Shown piece by piece: positions 45,101 to 60,474 of a stretch of DNA of 64,000 bases; the stretch's first letter is position 1; each line of letters begins with the position of its first letter. Below the pieces are notes generated by a model, which worked only from the letters and a program-made list of their open reading frames with translations, did no database searches and was not told the DNA's origin. The translations under genes were made by a program, and so were the position numbers. Source of the DNA: Maylandia zebra (taxonomy: Eukaryota > Chordata > Actinopteri > Cichliformes > Cichlidae). The stretch is taken from the NCBI RefSeq assembly GCF_041146795.1, contig NC_135187.1:19006056-19070055 (forward strand), written 5' to 3'.

Positions 45101-46057
45101 AGAAGGTCGTCTTTATTAGTCAGATAAACATGAGTGATTTTAATATTTATATTAAAGAAAAGGGCACTCATATAAAAGTTTGTGGTTTTTTTGTTTTTTT
45201 GTTTTTTTGCTTATTTGGCTATAGGTTTTCCTTGTGGGCAGTCTTCCAGCTGGTACTGTTTAATGTCTGCCTAGGAAAGAAAATTTCCATTAGTACGAAG
45301 AGTTTGGTTAAGTTGGTGGAAGCCAACACTTTAACACTTACCTTTTGAATAAGATTATCTTACCTGTGTTTGCTCTTAATGGTGAAGAAGGGATTGAACA
45401 GCTACATTAGTTTAATGTTGATTGTACAATAAACTAACTACTAAACTAAGGTTGTGGATTGTTGTCGTTGGGCCAAGTGGGCAATATTTAATGGATGTTA
45501 TCATGGTTGTCTGGAATATTGATTTGATATTAATATAGTTTATTAGGTAAGCAACATGTGTGCAGTTTAGTTCAGTATATAACCCCAGATAGTGGTATGT
45601 CTTCAGGGCCAGATAGCAGCAGTTTATAAAGGGCTGCCAGTTAACATCAGAGGCTGTTGTTGGAAACAAGTCCCACCACTGGGCTACATTTTTTTTATTT
45701 TGTGTTATGTGTCTGAAATTTTAATGTTGCTGAACAAACACATGGCTGGTCATCGCCTCATCATCTCACCTCTGCCTCAAGCCTCCTGTTTGAACCCAGC
45801 TGCTACAGGCTATCCTAACAGGCCCAGGGCCAGAACGGGCCCACCAAAGACTCTAATGCACCCCACTGGAAAATAGAAAACAAATAGTTTTTACTTTAGA
45901 AATTTCTATTTTAGTGGATCCACAGAGAAAAAAAGCAGGAAAAAAAGAGAAAATAGGACATTTTCTGTGAATTAACCAAAACTTTGCTACCAGCCTTGGT
46001 TCTGTGTGTTTACACTTCCTCTACTTTTATGATTAACCTTTAAAACTTTTGTTTCTG

Positions 46058-46430
46058 ATAAAGTCTATAGTTAGAGCTATATCAGGTAACCCTGACAGCT
46101 GCGGGACTTCCTCTGATTCATTGCGATGCATCGAGCATCTCGTCCCCACTCACCTCTTGTCACTCCCCACATGTTTATATACCACTGTAGCAATCATTAA
46201 CTCTTTCTCTTCTTCCCTTAGTCAGTGTTTTGTTCTGTCCTTTTCTATGCTCTTTGTTTTGTCTTGTCTTTCTTCTTTTCTCTCACCCCAACTGGTTGCG
46301 GCACATGGCTGTCCATCCCTGAGCCTGGTTTTGCCAGAGGTTTCTTCCTGTTAAAAGAGAGTTTTTCCTTCCCACCGTCTCAAAGTGCCTGCTCATACAA
46401 GGTCACTTCGTTCTTGGGGTTTTCTCTAAA
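46058..46430 (+). mobile_element. L2-type LINE 3' fragment
   Basis: Parallels 61500-61865 from TATAGTTAGAGCTATATCAGG to GAGGTTTCTTCCTGTTAAAA and TTTTTCCTTCCCACCGTCTC. This is the 3' untranslated region of the same L2-like family, 5' truncated and diverged. Confidence 0.7.
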
Positions 46431-49400
46431 ATATTATAGAGTACAAAACAAAGTCCTTTGGAATGACCGTTGCTGTGATTTGTTGCTTTATTAATGACAG
46501 TCTTGGAAACAAAGTAACAGTCTATGAGAATAAACCCTGCAAGGAGCAGGATAAAAGAAACACAAGTTTGTGAGTAGTAATGTTTCTTAATTACTAAATG
46601 TAGCCCTACAAATTGTCAAAAAGTCAGAAAATACCTTTTACAAGGACTAAAATTTTGGTGAAAAGCTTTCGAATTGCAAGACTCACAGAATGACACGTAT
46701 GCAGCACAAATATTTGTTCCATCAAGATCGGGTAGGTTGGTCCAAAGGAAGAGTTTTATTGTGTTTGGAGCAGAGAAGAGTTCAGGGGGCAAACAATGTG
46801 GGCAGCAGCATCAGCAGTGCTCCTCAGCTCTCTTATGTTTGTTATCTGTTCATCTGATCTTGTTCCTGTAAGTGTAACACAAGCCTTTCACAGGTCTCAA
46901 CAGGGATTTGAGACGGAGGAAAGAGTTCATGGTTCAGGATAATTTGGTGTCTTTGTCAGTATTTTATCTCTGTACATGTCTCCCACTCCTTTCTCAGAAT
47001 TTAGCAAGTTTTTCATATTTCATATTAAAGCACAACAGGACGGCATGGAGCTTCACTTCCAGTGAGCATGTAAAATAATCACACAAACATCAACATATGC
47101 CAGGCAGGCAGCAGTACAGTACGAGCTTGTCATTAGTTGTCAGTGTCACAGAAGCAAGATTGTCTCCGTCAGAGGCTACAACAAGTTGGCAAAGACTTGA
47201 GGTTACATTCCTGGAACATTCAGCTTCATGTTCTGTGTTAGGCAACTGCACATGGGGCATAAACACGGCGATGCGGGCGCAAACAGGCCAAACAGTGGAG
47301 AACTGGGATAAGAAGGGAGTCTCATAAATGTCAAGAGAGAGGAGGAACAAGTTCAGTCATCAGCTTGAAACTCAAATGATGTAAACGGAAAATGACATCA
47401 GCTTGGTATTCAAATGTTTGCCATCAAGGATTATAATATTGACCTGAAGTACAGTAAAAAAAAAAAAAAAAAAAAGACAGGAGGTTGAGCTGCAGATTAA
47501 GATTTTCATTGTGAGGTACAAGAAATGAATATATCAGAGGAACACCTCTGGTTGTGCAGTTTCATGGGATGGTGGATATATTTGGACAAAGGGTGCTGAA
47601 GGAGGAGAAGAGGAAGACCACAAAGGAGGTTCATGAAACGTAGGAAAGGAGGACATGCAGAGAGTTGGTGTGACAGAAGAGGATGCTAGGGATCGGGTGA
47701 GATAAAAGCTGGAAGAGGAAGAAGTTGATGTCTGTGTCACTAAGGGTGTCGCATACTGGAGAGTTCCTGAAATTAAGAGGAATTTCATCAGTGAAAGTGG
47801 CCAATGGATGGCTGTCAAACAGAAGAAAGGTGATGTGAGGTGGATGGCAGAGAGAAACAGAGTAAACTCCTGAGCCAGAGTAACGAGTGAAGACCAGACA
47901 CTTGTAGAAGGACTGTGCTGAAACCAGCAGAGGTGTATTAGCAGATTATTACCTTTGTCATACTGAGGTGAAAGCAAATTATACTTTCAGAACCTCAGAA
48001 TGGGAATCAACTGATAATTATCTCTGCAGGTTCACAGAGCTGCAAGGTTCACTTATGCTGCATCTAATGATTCTGACTTCTCACCTTTGCACAGCTGAAA
48101 CCTCATTGTCTGCTAAACCACCACATTAATCCTGTTAAGAGACCATAGCCACTGCTCCCCAGGGACCATCGCTATCTGATGACTCCACCTGTTATCCATC
48201 AGTAGGTTTTGAGTTGCTGACAGCGCTGAGTTAAAGCGAGTGTGGTGAGGAGCCTCAGAACAGACAATCCACAGATATGATCAGACACACGCTAAAGGGC
48301 AGGCACACTGGTGAAGGTCTTATCTTAGCAAGATTTTTATGTCTGTAGCCCCCCACCCCTCCTCTATCCCTCTTGTCTCTTCTCTGATTTAGTCCTCCAC
48401 CTCGACATGCCCCTACATGGCTCCTTTAGGAATCCCAGAATCTCTTAAATGCACTCAGTGAAGAAGGAAAGTAAAAGAAGAGAGTGTTCTCACAGGAAGA
48501 TGGTCGGAAGTAGTTCAGGTTTCTGGGTTTGTCCGATGAGGCAAGAGCAATAAAAATAAAAGCTGTGCTCGCATGTGTCTTTCCATAGATGCTCAGAGCT
48601 GTGTAAAAACCCGATGGTGAATAGATTCATAACTTTAATTGAAATGATTTAAAATGATTTTAGGAAAACAAACTTTTGCCACTAAAGAATGAGCCAGACA
48701 CAAATGTTAAATCTATGACGGCTGAACTAACAGTGATAAATCACGGCGTGCGGGTATAGTTGCTGTATTTAATGTTGACATGAACGATGCTGCTCCACAG
48801 CATCACAATATGCCATGCACACACGCAGCAGCTGTGCTGAGTGACTGAGAATAACTAAGATCCCTTTGGGACTCCCAACTTGTGCTGACTGACCCTGAAC
48901 AGAATCAAAAGAGCTCAGTTACGCCATGACATCATCAGGAAAAGCTTCAGATAGTGATTCATTATTATCAAGATACTCCAGCAGCATTTTTCCATTGTTC
49001 TCCAAGTCTGGGCACAGCCCTTTCTTTCGATTACTTTGTTTCAACAGTGCTGTTTCGTCAATACGAGCATTCTGTAACTAAAGCAAATGTTCATGCCTTT
49101 CTTTGTGAGCTGGAGTTTTTTTTTTCCTTTTGCAGTATGTTTTGGGAATAGGAAACATGGCCATCACTGAGTCCATATCAGGCTAGCTCAGTTCAGCAGC
49201 ACACGACGTGGAGACTGAGCACGCTGCTGCCACAGAGGCTTCACACAACGCTGGCTTTCAAAATGTTGTTAGCATTTCAAGCACTTGATCTTTAACTTTT
49301 TGTATCTGTCTTCGTTTGCTTTGTGTCACTGTCGTTCAAAACATCTCCCGCTCCACAACACTTTCATATTCCCAGGCACAGTGAGCATGGAGCATGGTGA

Positions 49401-49480
49401 ATAACTATGTGTTACAGTAGCCTCTTGCTCAGTTGTGAAGGCACAGATAAGAAAGAGTCCCTCTTTTCAGGGATTCTTCT

Positions 49481-50330
49481 ATCCGGTCGTTAAGTGATGA
49501 CGTGATGAATCCTACTTCCGGGCCTAAAGTAGTCTGCGTTTAATATGGCTTTTGTGTTGTTAACATGTTTAATGTTTTGTATTTTCTTCTATTTAATCTC
49601 AAAAAGCTCCTAAAACAGTCAGTGATCACTGTTGACCTCCCTCGGCTTTTATTACCGCTAATCATTTATTTAAGCTCAGTTTTTAAAACCTTAGGATGTA
49701 ACTACAGCCCAGCCCATGCAGCAGTATATGAATGACTAACCTCGTATTGTGGATGGATTATCTCAGTTGTTCTCCTGGCTGAAGTTTGGTCCTTTTAAAG
49801 CATCCTGCCATGCGATTATATTTGTTCCTGACCACCGAGAACACTCACGTTAACTTTTATCCAGTGGAAAAAAAGTTAGCTTGTTTATATTATGCTAACA
49901 TAGCTGTGTCGCTAGCGGTCATGTAGCACATTATTATATACCAGCTAGCCAAACTTCAGTAACCCTACAAACGTCACTGCTGTTTAGTTTTCCGTCTTCA
50001 TTTATGTTGGAAGTGATAGCAGAGCTGTACGTTTTACTTTGTTTCCAAAACCCCGCAGTCAGGACATGCTATATTGTATTTAGATAGAAGCTAGCGAGCT
50101 AACTTCCTGCTAACTTCCAACTCCGTTAAATGTCATAAATTCCGTTTTCATGGATGCCTGGACTCAATTGTTACACCTGGTAGAGCAGAACGCTGATCAT
50201 TTTATTAAAGATGAAAGACTTTAGACAGTTTTTCAACTCTCAGTAATGCCACAGTGATCGTTTGATATATGGACCTGCAGCGGAGTTTAGGCCCAGACAC
50301 GACTAGTGACATCAGACTTAACGACCGGAT
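49481..50330 (-). mobile_element. 850-bp terminal-inverted-repeat element, copy 2
   Basis: Ends are ATCCGGTCGTTAAGT and its exact reverse complement. The interior is collinear, in inverted orientation, with 32895-33750 (for example GTAGAGCAGAACGCTGATCA near 50179 against its complement near 33030). It differs from copy 1 at two positions in both terminal repeats. No coding capacity and no obvious target duplication. Confidence 0.8.
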
Positions 50331-50415
50331 TGCTGTCATGCTTTTGATGTGAAAGCAGAATAAATTGGACCTATTGTGATTTTTTTTCTTTCTTTACTTT
50401 ACTGCCTTGTGTATG

Positions 50416-51130
50416 CAGCATCATGCAAAAGTTTTAGCCACTCCTATGCTTATGTAAGACTTTATCACTGTTACATAAGCATGCATATGCTTTTACTGCA
50501 TTGGCAGTGTGTTTTGACAAGCTCTCCCCTGGTGAAAATGCAGTGCCCAGACCATGATAGAGCCTCCACCATGTTTCACACATGGCTGTAAACTTATTAT
50601 TGTTAGATTTATGGGGGGGGGGGGATTACATTTGGATTGATCACTCCATAAATCCAGCTCTTGTATAATTTGACATACCAAACTGAAAGGATGCATCTCT
50701 CAGGTCTTGTGTCCGATCTTTGCTGGATTTTTATTTTTTTCAGGTCATGACTTTCAGATACTGTTTATCCGCTGTAAATAGTTTTCTTCTTTTCTCTTCT
50801 ACTTGTCCAGTTTCCTCTTTTGTTTTGTTTTTTTCAGGTTAAGACCATTAAGTTTTGGGATAATGGCTCCTTGAGAATAACTTCACTGATGGAAAAATAA
50901 AATGTTATGCTTGTCGAACTTTGTTTTCTGGAGCATTTTTTGTACATTCAACTAAAGTAACGAGAACAAATTATGTGTTGTTTTTTTTCCCAACAGGCTG
51001 TGAGTAACAAAGTGCCTAAAGATCCACTTTAAAATTGTATCTTTGGACACTTTGCTAATTTGTGTTTTATGTGTAGATTCAACACTGATTCATCTCTTGA
51101 GTGAATGATTCATAGGTCAGTGTTAAAGGG
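50416..51130 (-). mobile_element. Tc1-like transposon remnant with transposase motif
   Basis: The minus-strand frame 50696-50493 contains CVKHGGGSIMVWAL, matching the Tc1/mariner transposase signature KHGGGSxMVWG. The left end carries ATGCAAAAGTTTTAGCCAC, related to the family ends at 1635 and 9616. A G-run at 50614-50625 and frameshifts break the frame. Sequence shared with 8978-9616 places both in one family. Confidence 0.75.
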
Positions 51131-54100
51131 CTTGACTTTGAGTCAAAGACAGGGCTTATCCTGAGCACATGAACCCCACATAACTAGTTTTTAAACCTGA
51201 CTGCAAGAGACAGCTAATCAGAAGACAGAAGAATGGGTAATCTGATCTAAAGGGAAACACTGTGCTGAGAAAATCACAATAAGCTGCACAGGGATTTAGT
51301 GTTACTGATGAGATTTTCTCCAGTATAAACTACTTCCCACTAAGCAACTTATCAGGGAAACCGAAAATCAAAAGAAAATGTATAAAATAAATAGATAATT
51401 GTATTTTTCTTATGATTTATTCACTAACGGTAGGTATCAACATGCAACATGCATGCTAGAATTTAATACTATTATATAATGCTCGATATATTGAAAGCAG
51501 ATTGTCTTCATTATATCCTGACATGGGTGTAAGTGAAGAAGAAGAAGAAAAGGCAAAAAGCAGGAAATACATATTCGTTTATTCATTCACTGTGCTGTGG
51601 TATCACTATGTATGTACATATTATTATGATTATTGATTTTTAATAAAACTTCAGTTTATTTAATGAGCTCACTTTCCATTGTTTAGCCACTGCATGCCCA
51701 CAAAAGCAGTGAAAATAGTTTATGAAACATAATTTCTTACACAATTACATAAACATTTTAGAATATCTGTCATGGGTAAAGAGAAAGCTCAAGGTATAGT
51801 AGACGCAAATGATGATTTTAGTGGGTAAAATCATCAATTATCATTAAATATTAACAACAGTGTTAAAAATTGACTTCAGAGTATCAGCCTTGTCCTTACT
51901 GAGCAGAACTACAGTGAGGGATCTCCTCGTATCCTTCATATCTGCCTCTGAATCTGCGTGGAAAGACTGAACTCGCCTCCCAACATTTCTCAGTTCTTAC
52001 ATCGTCTCACCTGCTTGGGCCTCGTGTTTGCCAGGCTGCAGTGTTTTGATCCCGATAGATCTAATGAGCAGAAATCAGGCATAATTACTACAAAGCAATC
52101 AGCTGAAAATGAGAATAATTCTTTTATTTTAGTAACCTGTTATGTTATGTTATTCCCTGGCTGTACAGTGTCAAAACAGCAATTTGGCATAATTTTCTGT
52201 CTCCTCCAATCCATTCATTGGGATGTAATTTGGCCCCATTTTGGTCCCATCCTGCATCCTGTTCTCTGAGCTTGTCACTGTCTAGACACACCGAATTATC
52301 CCCCGGCTGTGTGTTTTCATTATGACAACATGATATTTAACTATGGCTCAGTTTAATGCTCCATTTATCATCATTATTTTTAAGGATGGTCTAAAGCTAA
52401 ACCTGTATGGCTAATGAGGTTTCATAGAGTGGTCAGGCTCACAGGACTAGTTTTTAACCACTGTGTCACCAAATGAAACTAATTCAAAAATACCATAATT
52501 TTTAAAAACATTAACCCTTAGGATATGTTGAAGTGTTTTCTTTAAAATGGTATTCATTTCCTTCCTCAGATTTATCAGCCGTCTCCCTGTATGCTTCGTG
52601 AGACCGTGGCAAATAAAAAATAAAGACACAACATTATCTTATCCTGTCTCCAGGAAGGGTGTCCCCATATCCTCTCTTAGAGGGATACGGTGTCCTGCAC
52701 TGGAATGTGGACCAAAAGGATAGCACATCCTGGAATGTTGGGAATGTTAGTAACGAATTAAGTATTGGTGCCAGGAAGAAGTTTGTAGGGTTCTTAGTAA
52801 GACCTTCCTAGGATTGTTTTTCTTTTTTTCCCTAGAAGATTCTTTGAATGTGACGTCCAAAAATGGCATGTAGGGTAAATGTTAAATGGCACCTCGCCTT
52901 TGTGGTGCCCCAGGTGTTCCTGCCAGATTGTGAAATTTACAGGGAACATTTTGAAAGGTTGTTTTTTGGAATTAACCGAGTATGCAGAAAGGAAAAAAGA
53001 GAAGTTGAGAAAGGAAAATGACAGAATGAGGAATAAGTTAACAAAACCAGGAAAGAGGAATTTACATTTTGTGTTGACAAATGTCATGGAAATAAAGTCT
53101 GCTTTCTCTTTGGACGGCATCACAGCGTCCTCATCAGCAAATCCCATTAAACAGCCGACAGCAGGAGTTCATCCTCATACTGATAGATTCATGTCAGTGT
53201 CACTGGTGTTTCTTATCATTTGAAACCCGTTACAAAAGTACCAGACTTTAAATTTAAATTCGTTTGTCAACAGCTGTTTCCACATTCAGTAATAAACTGT
53301 GATCTCACTGCACTGTAACACGAGTTTATTACCCTGAAAAACTAACAGTTCCATGTTTGCCATTTCTATAGGAGATAGAGAAGGAGGAAACAAATCCAGA
53401 AGCATAAATAAGACAGTCGTGGAGACGGTAACACAGGAACACTGACGTGGGAACACGATTGACGCAGCACAGCAGGCGTGCGGAGCGTTTTCGCAGCCGG
53501 ATAATGTCGCCCTCTTGTGGCTGATAGGAGAGGATGGCCTGCCAAAATATGACAAAAAATATGCTTTACGACATTTTTTTTACACAATTATGTGGTTTTT
53601 TTTAAATAAATTATTTTAAAAATTTTGTTCTTGAAAAATCTAATTTTAAATGTACAAATTTAAAAGTACAAATAACTATTTTCATTATTAACGTGAACTA
53701 ATGTTACGTATTTGATGCGGAGCATGATCATCTTTTCCATTACCCCAAGTTCATTACCACATTTTTACTGTTCTATCTAATATGTATGTGTACATAAAAA
53801 GAAGATGTTTACAGTGTGGACTACAACAGCTAGTAATTGTCATAACTATTATGTAGTATCTGCAACAGGAAAAAATAAAAACAGGGGTTCCCCTCACAGC
53901 TGCTTGTCTTTTTTATTAACTGCGTGAATTTTACACTCCACGCTAAAAAATTAAAAAATAAAATAAATAAGAAATAAAATAAATATGAATCAATAATTTT
54001 GAGTAAATGCAATTGGATATATACAAAAACAGATTTATTAGATTAAATTGAATGTATACTTATCAGTTACATTTCTTTTAACCAGATTCTATAAAATTTA

Positions 54101-54300
54101 ATATCGTAATTTTACATTGTTTTGTGTTCAAAATTAGACAGAAAATGGGCAGATTTTTATTTATTTTTTAAGATAATTTTATTGCATTTAATTGGGCCTT
54201 TTTTGAGTGTGTTTCATAAACGAGCATAAAATATACATTTTCTTTTTTGTTGATGTAATTTGCACAGTATTTGGCTTTATTCCGTAAAAAAGAAGCTTCC
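51131..54300. other. Intergenic DNA upstream of cfap300
   Basis: AT-rich sequence without recognisable exons. Open frames at 51958-52269 and 52794-53223 have no domain signature. Nothing further is supported. Confidence 0.4.
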
Positions 54301-54328
54301 AGTCCAATTTGGGATGTCACGGGAGTCC

Positions 54329-54342
54329 GTTGCCAAAGCAAC
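54329..54342 (+). promoter_or_regulatory. cfap300: RFX X-box of cfap300
   Basis: GTTGCCAAAGCAAC fits the X-box consensus (GTNRCC, 0-3 nt, RGYAAC) exactly and is nearly palindromic. It lies 162 bp upstream of the cfap300 start codon. RFX factors acting through such sites control ciliary genes (established). FOX-type GTAAAC motifs follow at 54345-54350 and 54498-54503, the second abutting the ATG. Confidence 0.8.
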
Positions 54343-54503
54343 AAGTAAACGAAACAAACCTTAGATTGGGGGGGGGGGGCAAGTCACTACACAGGAAGTT
54401 TATTGGCTGGTCGTGAGGACACCTGTCGCTGATTGGCCTGCACTCGTTTATGGAAAAGGAGCAAGCCTTCGTGTTTCCCTTAACGATCAATTAAAGAGTA
54501 AAC

Positions 54504-56665
<2,162 letters not shown>

Positions 56666-56729
56666 CAGCAAAGAACTGGAAATAGAAAACCTGCTGATTT
56701 CCTGCTGCTCACTATGTATGCATAATAGA

Positions 56730-57103
56730 CTGTATATAAAAGATGGGCATCTCCTATGGGTCTGAAAAGTAAGGCAAATGTTAAAGTGCCTTGACCCTGC
56801 ATTCTTGGTGGGAGGGGGCAATTGTATAGAAGCCAGTGAGCAAACAAATATTACTGTTGCAGTCATTTATGACCTCAGGAAACTCTTCCATGGTGACTTT
56901 ATAGTCTCAATTTCTACTAGCTTCATTGAATACAGCATGATTTCCATTTTGTAAATTAAGGTCCTTTAAAAAAAAAAAAAAAGACTATATATTTTTAGGT
57001 AAAGTCTCCAACAGCAAGATGGTGACAGTCAAAATGCTCAAAACAGGAGTCCACAAATCAGTGGATGACATCGTTGGAGGCTACATCCATCTTTTATATA
57101 CAG
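56730..57103. mobile_element. Short terminal-inverted-repeat element (MITE-like) in cfap300 3' region
   Basis: Arms CTGTATATAAAAGATGG (56730-56746) and CCATCTTTTATATACAG (57087-57103) are exact reverse complements enclosing about 340 bp without coding capacity. A single end of the same repeat is found at 33830-33862. I recall it as common in fish. It starts 65 bp after the cfap300 stop codon, so it probably forms much of the 3' UTR. Confidence 0.65.
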
Positions 57104-57181
57104 GCTATCAGACATTTTCAGTTTTCTTCCCATGAGGAAAGCAGCTGAAGACCAGTTCCCTGTTTTGAGTGTAAACTGTGC

Positions 57182-57187
57182 AATAAA
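57182..57187 (+). terminator. cfap300: Candidate cfap300 polyadenylation signal
   Basis: AATAAA about 517 nt after the stop codon, the first canonical hexamer in sense orientation beyond the MITE-like insertion. Another AATAAA lies near 57344. Confidence 0.5.
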
Positions 57188-57199
57188 ATGTTTTAATCC

Positions 57200-60100
57200 T
57201 GTCACATACAATTTACTAAAAGTGTGTCTTTGCAGCTGAATGTTTGGAGATAAACATCTAAATAAGGATGTCAATATTTTAAATACATTCTGTTTTTTTG
57301 GTCAGATATTCACCTTTAAACAATCTTGTCTCAGAAAGTCTTGAATAAATTGACTTATTTCTTGTATTTATTATTATTTTTTAGCTCCATTTCATTTCTA
57401 CCTAAGGTATATGTTGCGGTTGTCATGCGCCACCTACTGGAAGGCTGAAATAATTTGAAGTTTGAGTGTGGATGATGTACATCGGAGCCTTCAGGGAGTT
57501 GAGTAGCAGCTCTTTTTCCACGTTTGTTGGCAGACGTTGAGTATCATTTTTATCTTGAAACAGAATTTTAAGCATTTTTATAGTTCCTTTTGAAAATTTG
57601 TATTATTTCCAGATAAAAGACACCCAACAGCAAACAGTCCAAAGAGCTTTAATAAATTAATAATTAGTCAAGTGATCCAATTTCATCTCCAGCAGATGTT
57701 GTTGTTGTTGCATCTCCTAAAAGGATCAAATGGAGGTGCTCATTAGATTAGAAAATAAATCAGCGCCATGTTTCATTCAACCAGTAGCCACATCAATTAG
57801 AGTTGGAAGACTTTGTTCAGTTTTCTTATTGCTTGATCAGTTTGAGTTTCACTTTAACGACAGTTCAGACAAATAGAGACGCTACAGAGCGATGCTGGAA
57901 TGTCAGATGGCAGCAAGACAGTGAAAGATGGGCGTCATGAAGAAGACATGAAAAAAGAACGTGCAGATTGAGTCATGCATAGCATTCAGTCAGACAGTTA
58001 AAGTTTCTCATACTCGGGTTTCTAGACTAGCGCCCCCTAGTGGCCTCAGAGGTAGTTGTGTGGAAGCCATTCTGAGCTACGTGACATGCTTATGAGAGAA
58101 GACATGACAGCAGAGACTCCTGCAACGACACAAATGTCCATGCCTCCAGCCTCCACATCTAATACAGAAAGGGTGTCGATGCAATAAGGACCTGTTAGGT
58201 ACAACGATGTCCCGAACATTCAGCAAAATTCTCAAATATACCAAAGTTTACAGCAGTCAGAACAAATCTTTAGAACAATCTTGACGTTTTGCGGTAACGT
58301 AGCATGTGACCATCCTCGCGTGATTTCAGTTAAACACGTCTCTTCGAAGCGGGCTTACGATAGAACGAGGGAGTAGAAGGCACAGGTAATTTCCTTTCCT
58401 GTCTTAACTCTAGGTTTTACATCCTTTAAGTTGGTCTTCTAATACTGGGGCTACCACGAAACAAACAACATGCAGTACAGAGATCTCGCAGACATTTTCA
58501 TAATGCTGACAATAAAGTGACGGTGGCACTGTTCAGTTTAATAATGCCTCTAATAAATAGGCACCTCTTCTATAATCTAGGCCACGTAATAAAGCTACCG
58601 AGCGCCTCTCCGTGAATTAAATGAGAGCAAAACTGCAAGCTCATAGTGCCATTTTATTCCTCATGGCAGCAAGAGCAACAGACCATAAACAGATCTAAAA
58701 GGACCGTGCGAGGAAGTACATTCACTGTGTAAGTCTAAAGTGGAGCACCTGAGTCAACTGGCGTGACCGGAACAAATGAATGAATGATTTACAGGGACAG
58801 AAGACGTGTTTTTACTGGCCAAATACAGCAAGATGGATGTTTTCTCAGTCAATTAAACGAAAACATTTTAAAAAAAAAAAGTATATATATATAATACATA
58901 TGAGCTCTTCAATTCGTGCGTGTGAACCATGATTTAACTTGAAAATAAAATGCTACATTAATTGAACAATCATATCTAGCTTAATTAAATATATTAACTT
59001 AAATCCTGCATTCACAACCGAAATCGTTAAAAAACATCCTCTCTTCTAGGTTACATGAAATCGAGTGCATGAACACAATTACAGTAAAGAAATCAAAACA
59101 AAAGATTCATCAAGTGCCAGAGTATTTAAGTAAAAAGGACTTTCATATATGTGTGTATGTGTGTGCATTTGTGCACTCTCCAGTTTTTTCCATCAGCAGA
59201 GAGCATTTAGAGCGCAAAAGGGCAACGAGAAAGAAACCAGAAAAGACAAAGAGAGTGCGCCGGCTGCAAGCTGAGGCTGTAAGGCTGTAACCGTTTCCCA
59301 GCACACAAGCGTTCATCCGGGTAAGGAAATTCATGCATTTGACCTGGATGCGTTTCAGGATTCGATGTTTAACAAAACTGCGCCAAACTGGGTCAAAATG
59401 TCCCAGTGAGAGTTAAGAGCGGGCGCTGCAGACTGCCTGAAGCAGCTGACCTGAAGGTAAGGGTGAGTGACAGGAAGCTCTGGAGAAAGTGACGCTTTCC
59501 TGTCCATGAAATTCTCATTTTTTTTCCCCATCTGGTCTGAGGAGCATGCGTGCCGGGAACGTGGGCTGCAAGACAGCAAGTTTTAAAGGGCGGGTTTAAA
59601 TTTAAATACAGGTTACTGAGATAAGTGGCATTTGAAAGCCTGTTAAAGAACATTTTGGCTCTATTAAATTCTAAACAAGTACGAGCATTCCTTATTTCAG
59701 TCAAACAGGGATGTGTGTGGGTTGTTTTCTTTCTTTCTCTGTTGTTTTTTTTGCATGTGGGCTTGTTGGAGACCAAACTTCTAAGGAGTAATGTACTGTA
59801 TACACACCAGTCCAACACATTCTCCTAACTCTGTTTCATGTGTGTAGTTTGGGCAATTAAAGCAGGATTTACACGTTTAACCCCTTCCTTTTGTTCAGAT
59901 GATACCACTGGAGTCTGGTGGCTGTCAGTCGAGCCTGAGAGATTCTCCCCTTTTCCACAGGAGCACCTTGTCTCAGCTCCTTTGGTGCTACTCAAGAGCT
60001 GTGATGCCATCCTAAATTATCAAAGTAATCACAGACAAATCAGTGTCTGATGAAAACTGATGGTGTGGACAAAAGATTTCTCTAAAACTTTAAAAAACTT

Positions 60101-60474
60101 CAGTGAACCGCACCGATTATCTACAGCTTTAAATTAGGCATCGATGTATATAGCATGAAGTGAGCGGCTGGGAGTGGTTCAGTAGTCAAGTATTAGTCGT
60201 TCACGTGTCCTTTCTTCATCTCCATCCTCATGTACAGTAGTGGGTTCAGAGGTGTGTGCGGTGAGCAGCTTTGGCTGTGGCTCCCTGTCAGGTGGAGCCA
60301 TCTGTTGGCCACGGGCTGGAAACGTTCACTCGAGAGGGAAAGTAAAGGGGGGATGCAGAGTGAAGACTGAAATGAAAGGAAGTGATGAGAAGTCATTTAG
60401 GCTGAGTGAGGACACAGCCTTAGGAAGACATACTGTAAAGGGTTTGTGCCTTTGTTCGAACAGTCAGCTCATTG
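57200..60474 (-). other. kcnq4: Probable kcnq4 3' UTR and convergent intergenic DNA
   Basis: No coding sequence is recognised. Minus-strand AATAAA candidates occur near 58655 and 57367, so the kcnq4 3' UTR could be 1.8-3.1 kb long and approach the cfap300 3' end. No repeat family was recognised in this block. Confidence 0.4.

Larger units (their letters stand above)
39190..49480. other. Gene-poor intergenic DNA
   Basis: Contains (GAT)n at 40356-40391, (ATT)n at 41272-41296, (GT)n at 42067-42147, a LINE fragment at 46058-46430 and a poly-A tract at 47457-47476. Several open frames of 100-167 codons occur, for example at 42776-43279, but none has a recognisable domain or splice context. Sequence at 47530-47740 (TGTGACAGAAGAGGATGCTA) resembles a common fish repeat known to me only from memory. 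Confidence 0.4.

Noticed and set aside
47534-47977. 147-codon minus-strand open frame rich in Ser/Thr/Pro
   Set aside because: It is the complement of purine-rich plus-strand sequence resembling a common fish repeat; composition explains the frame.
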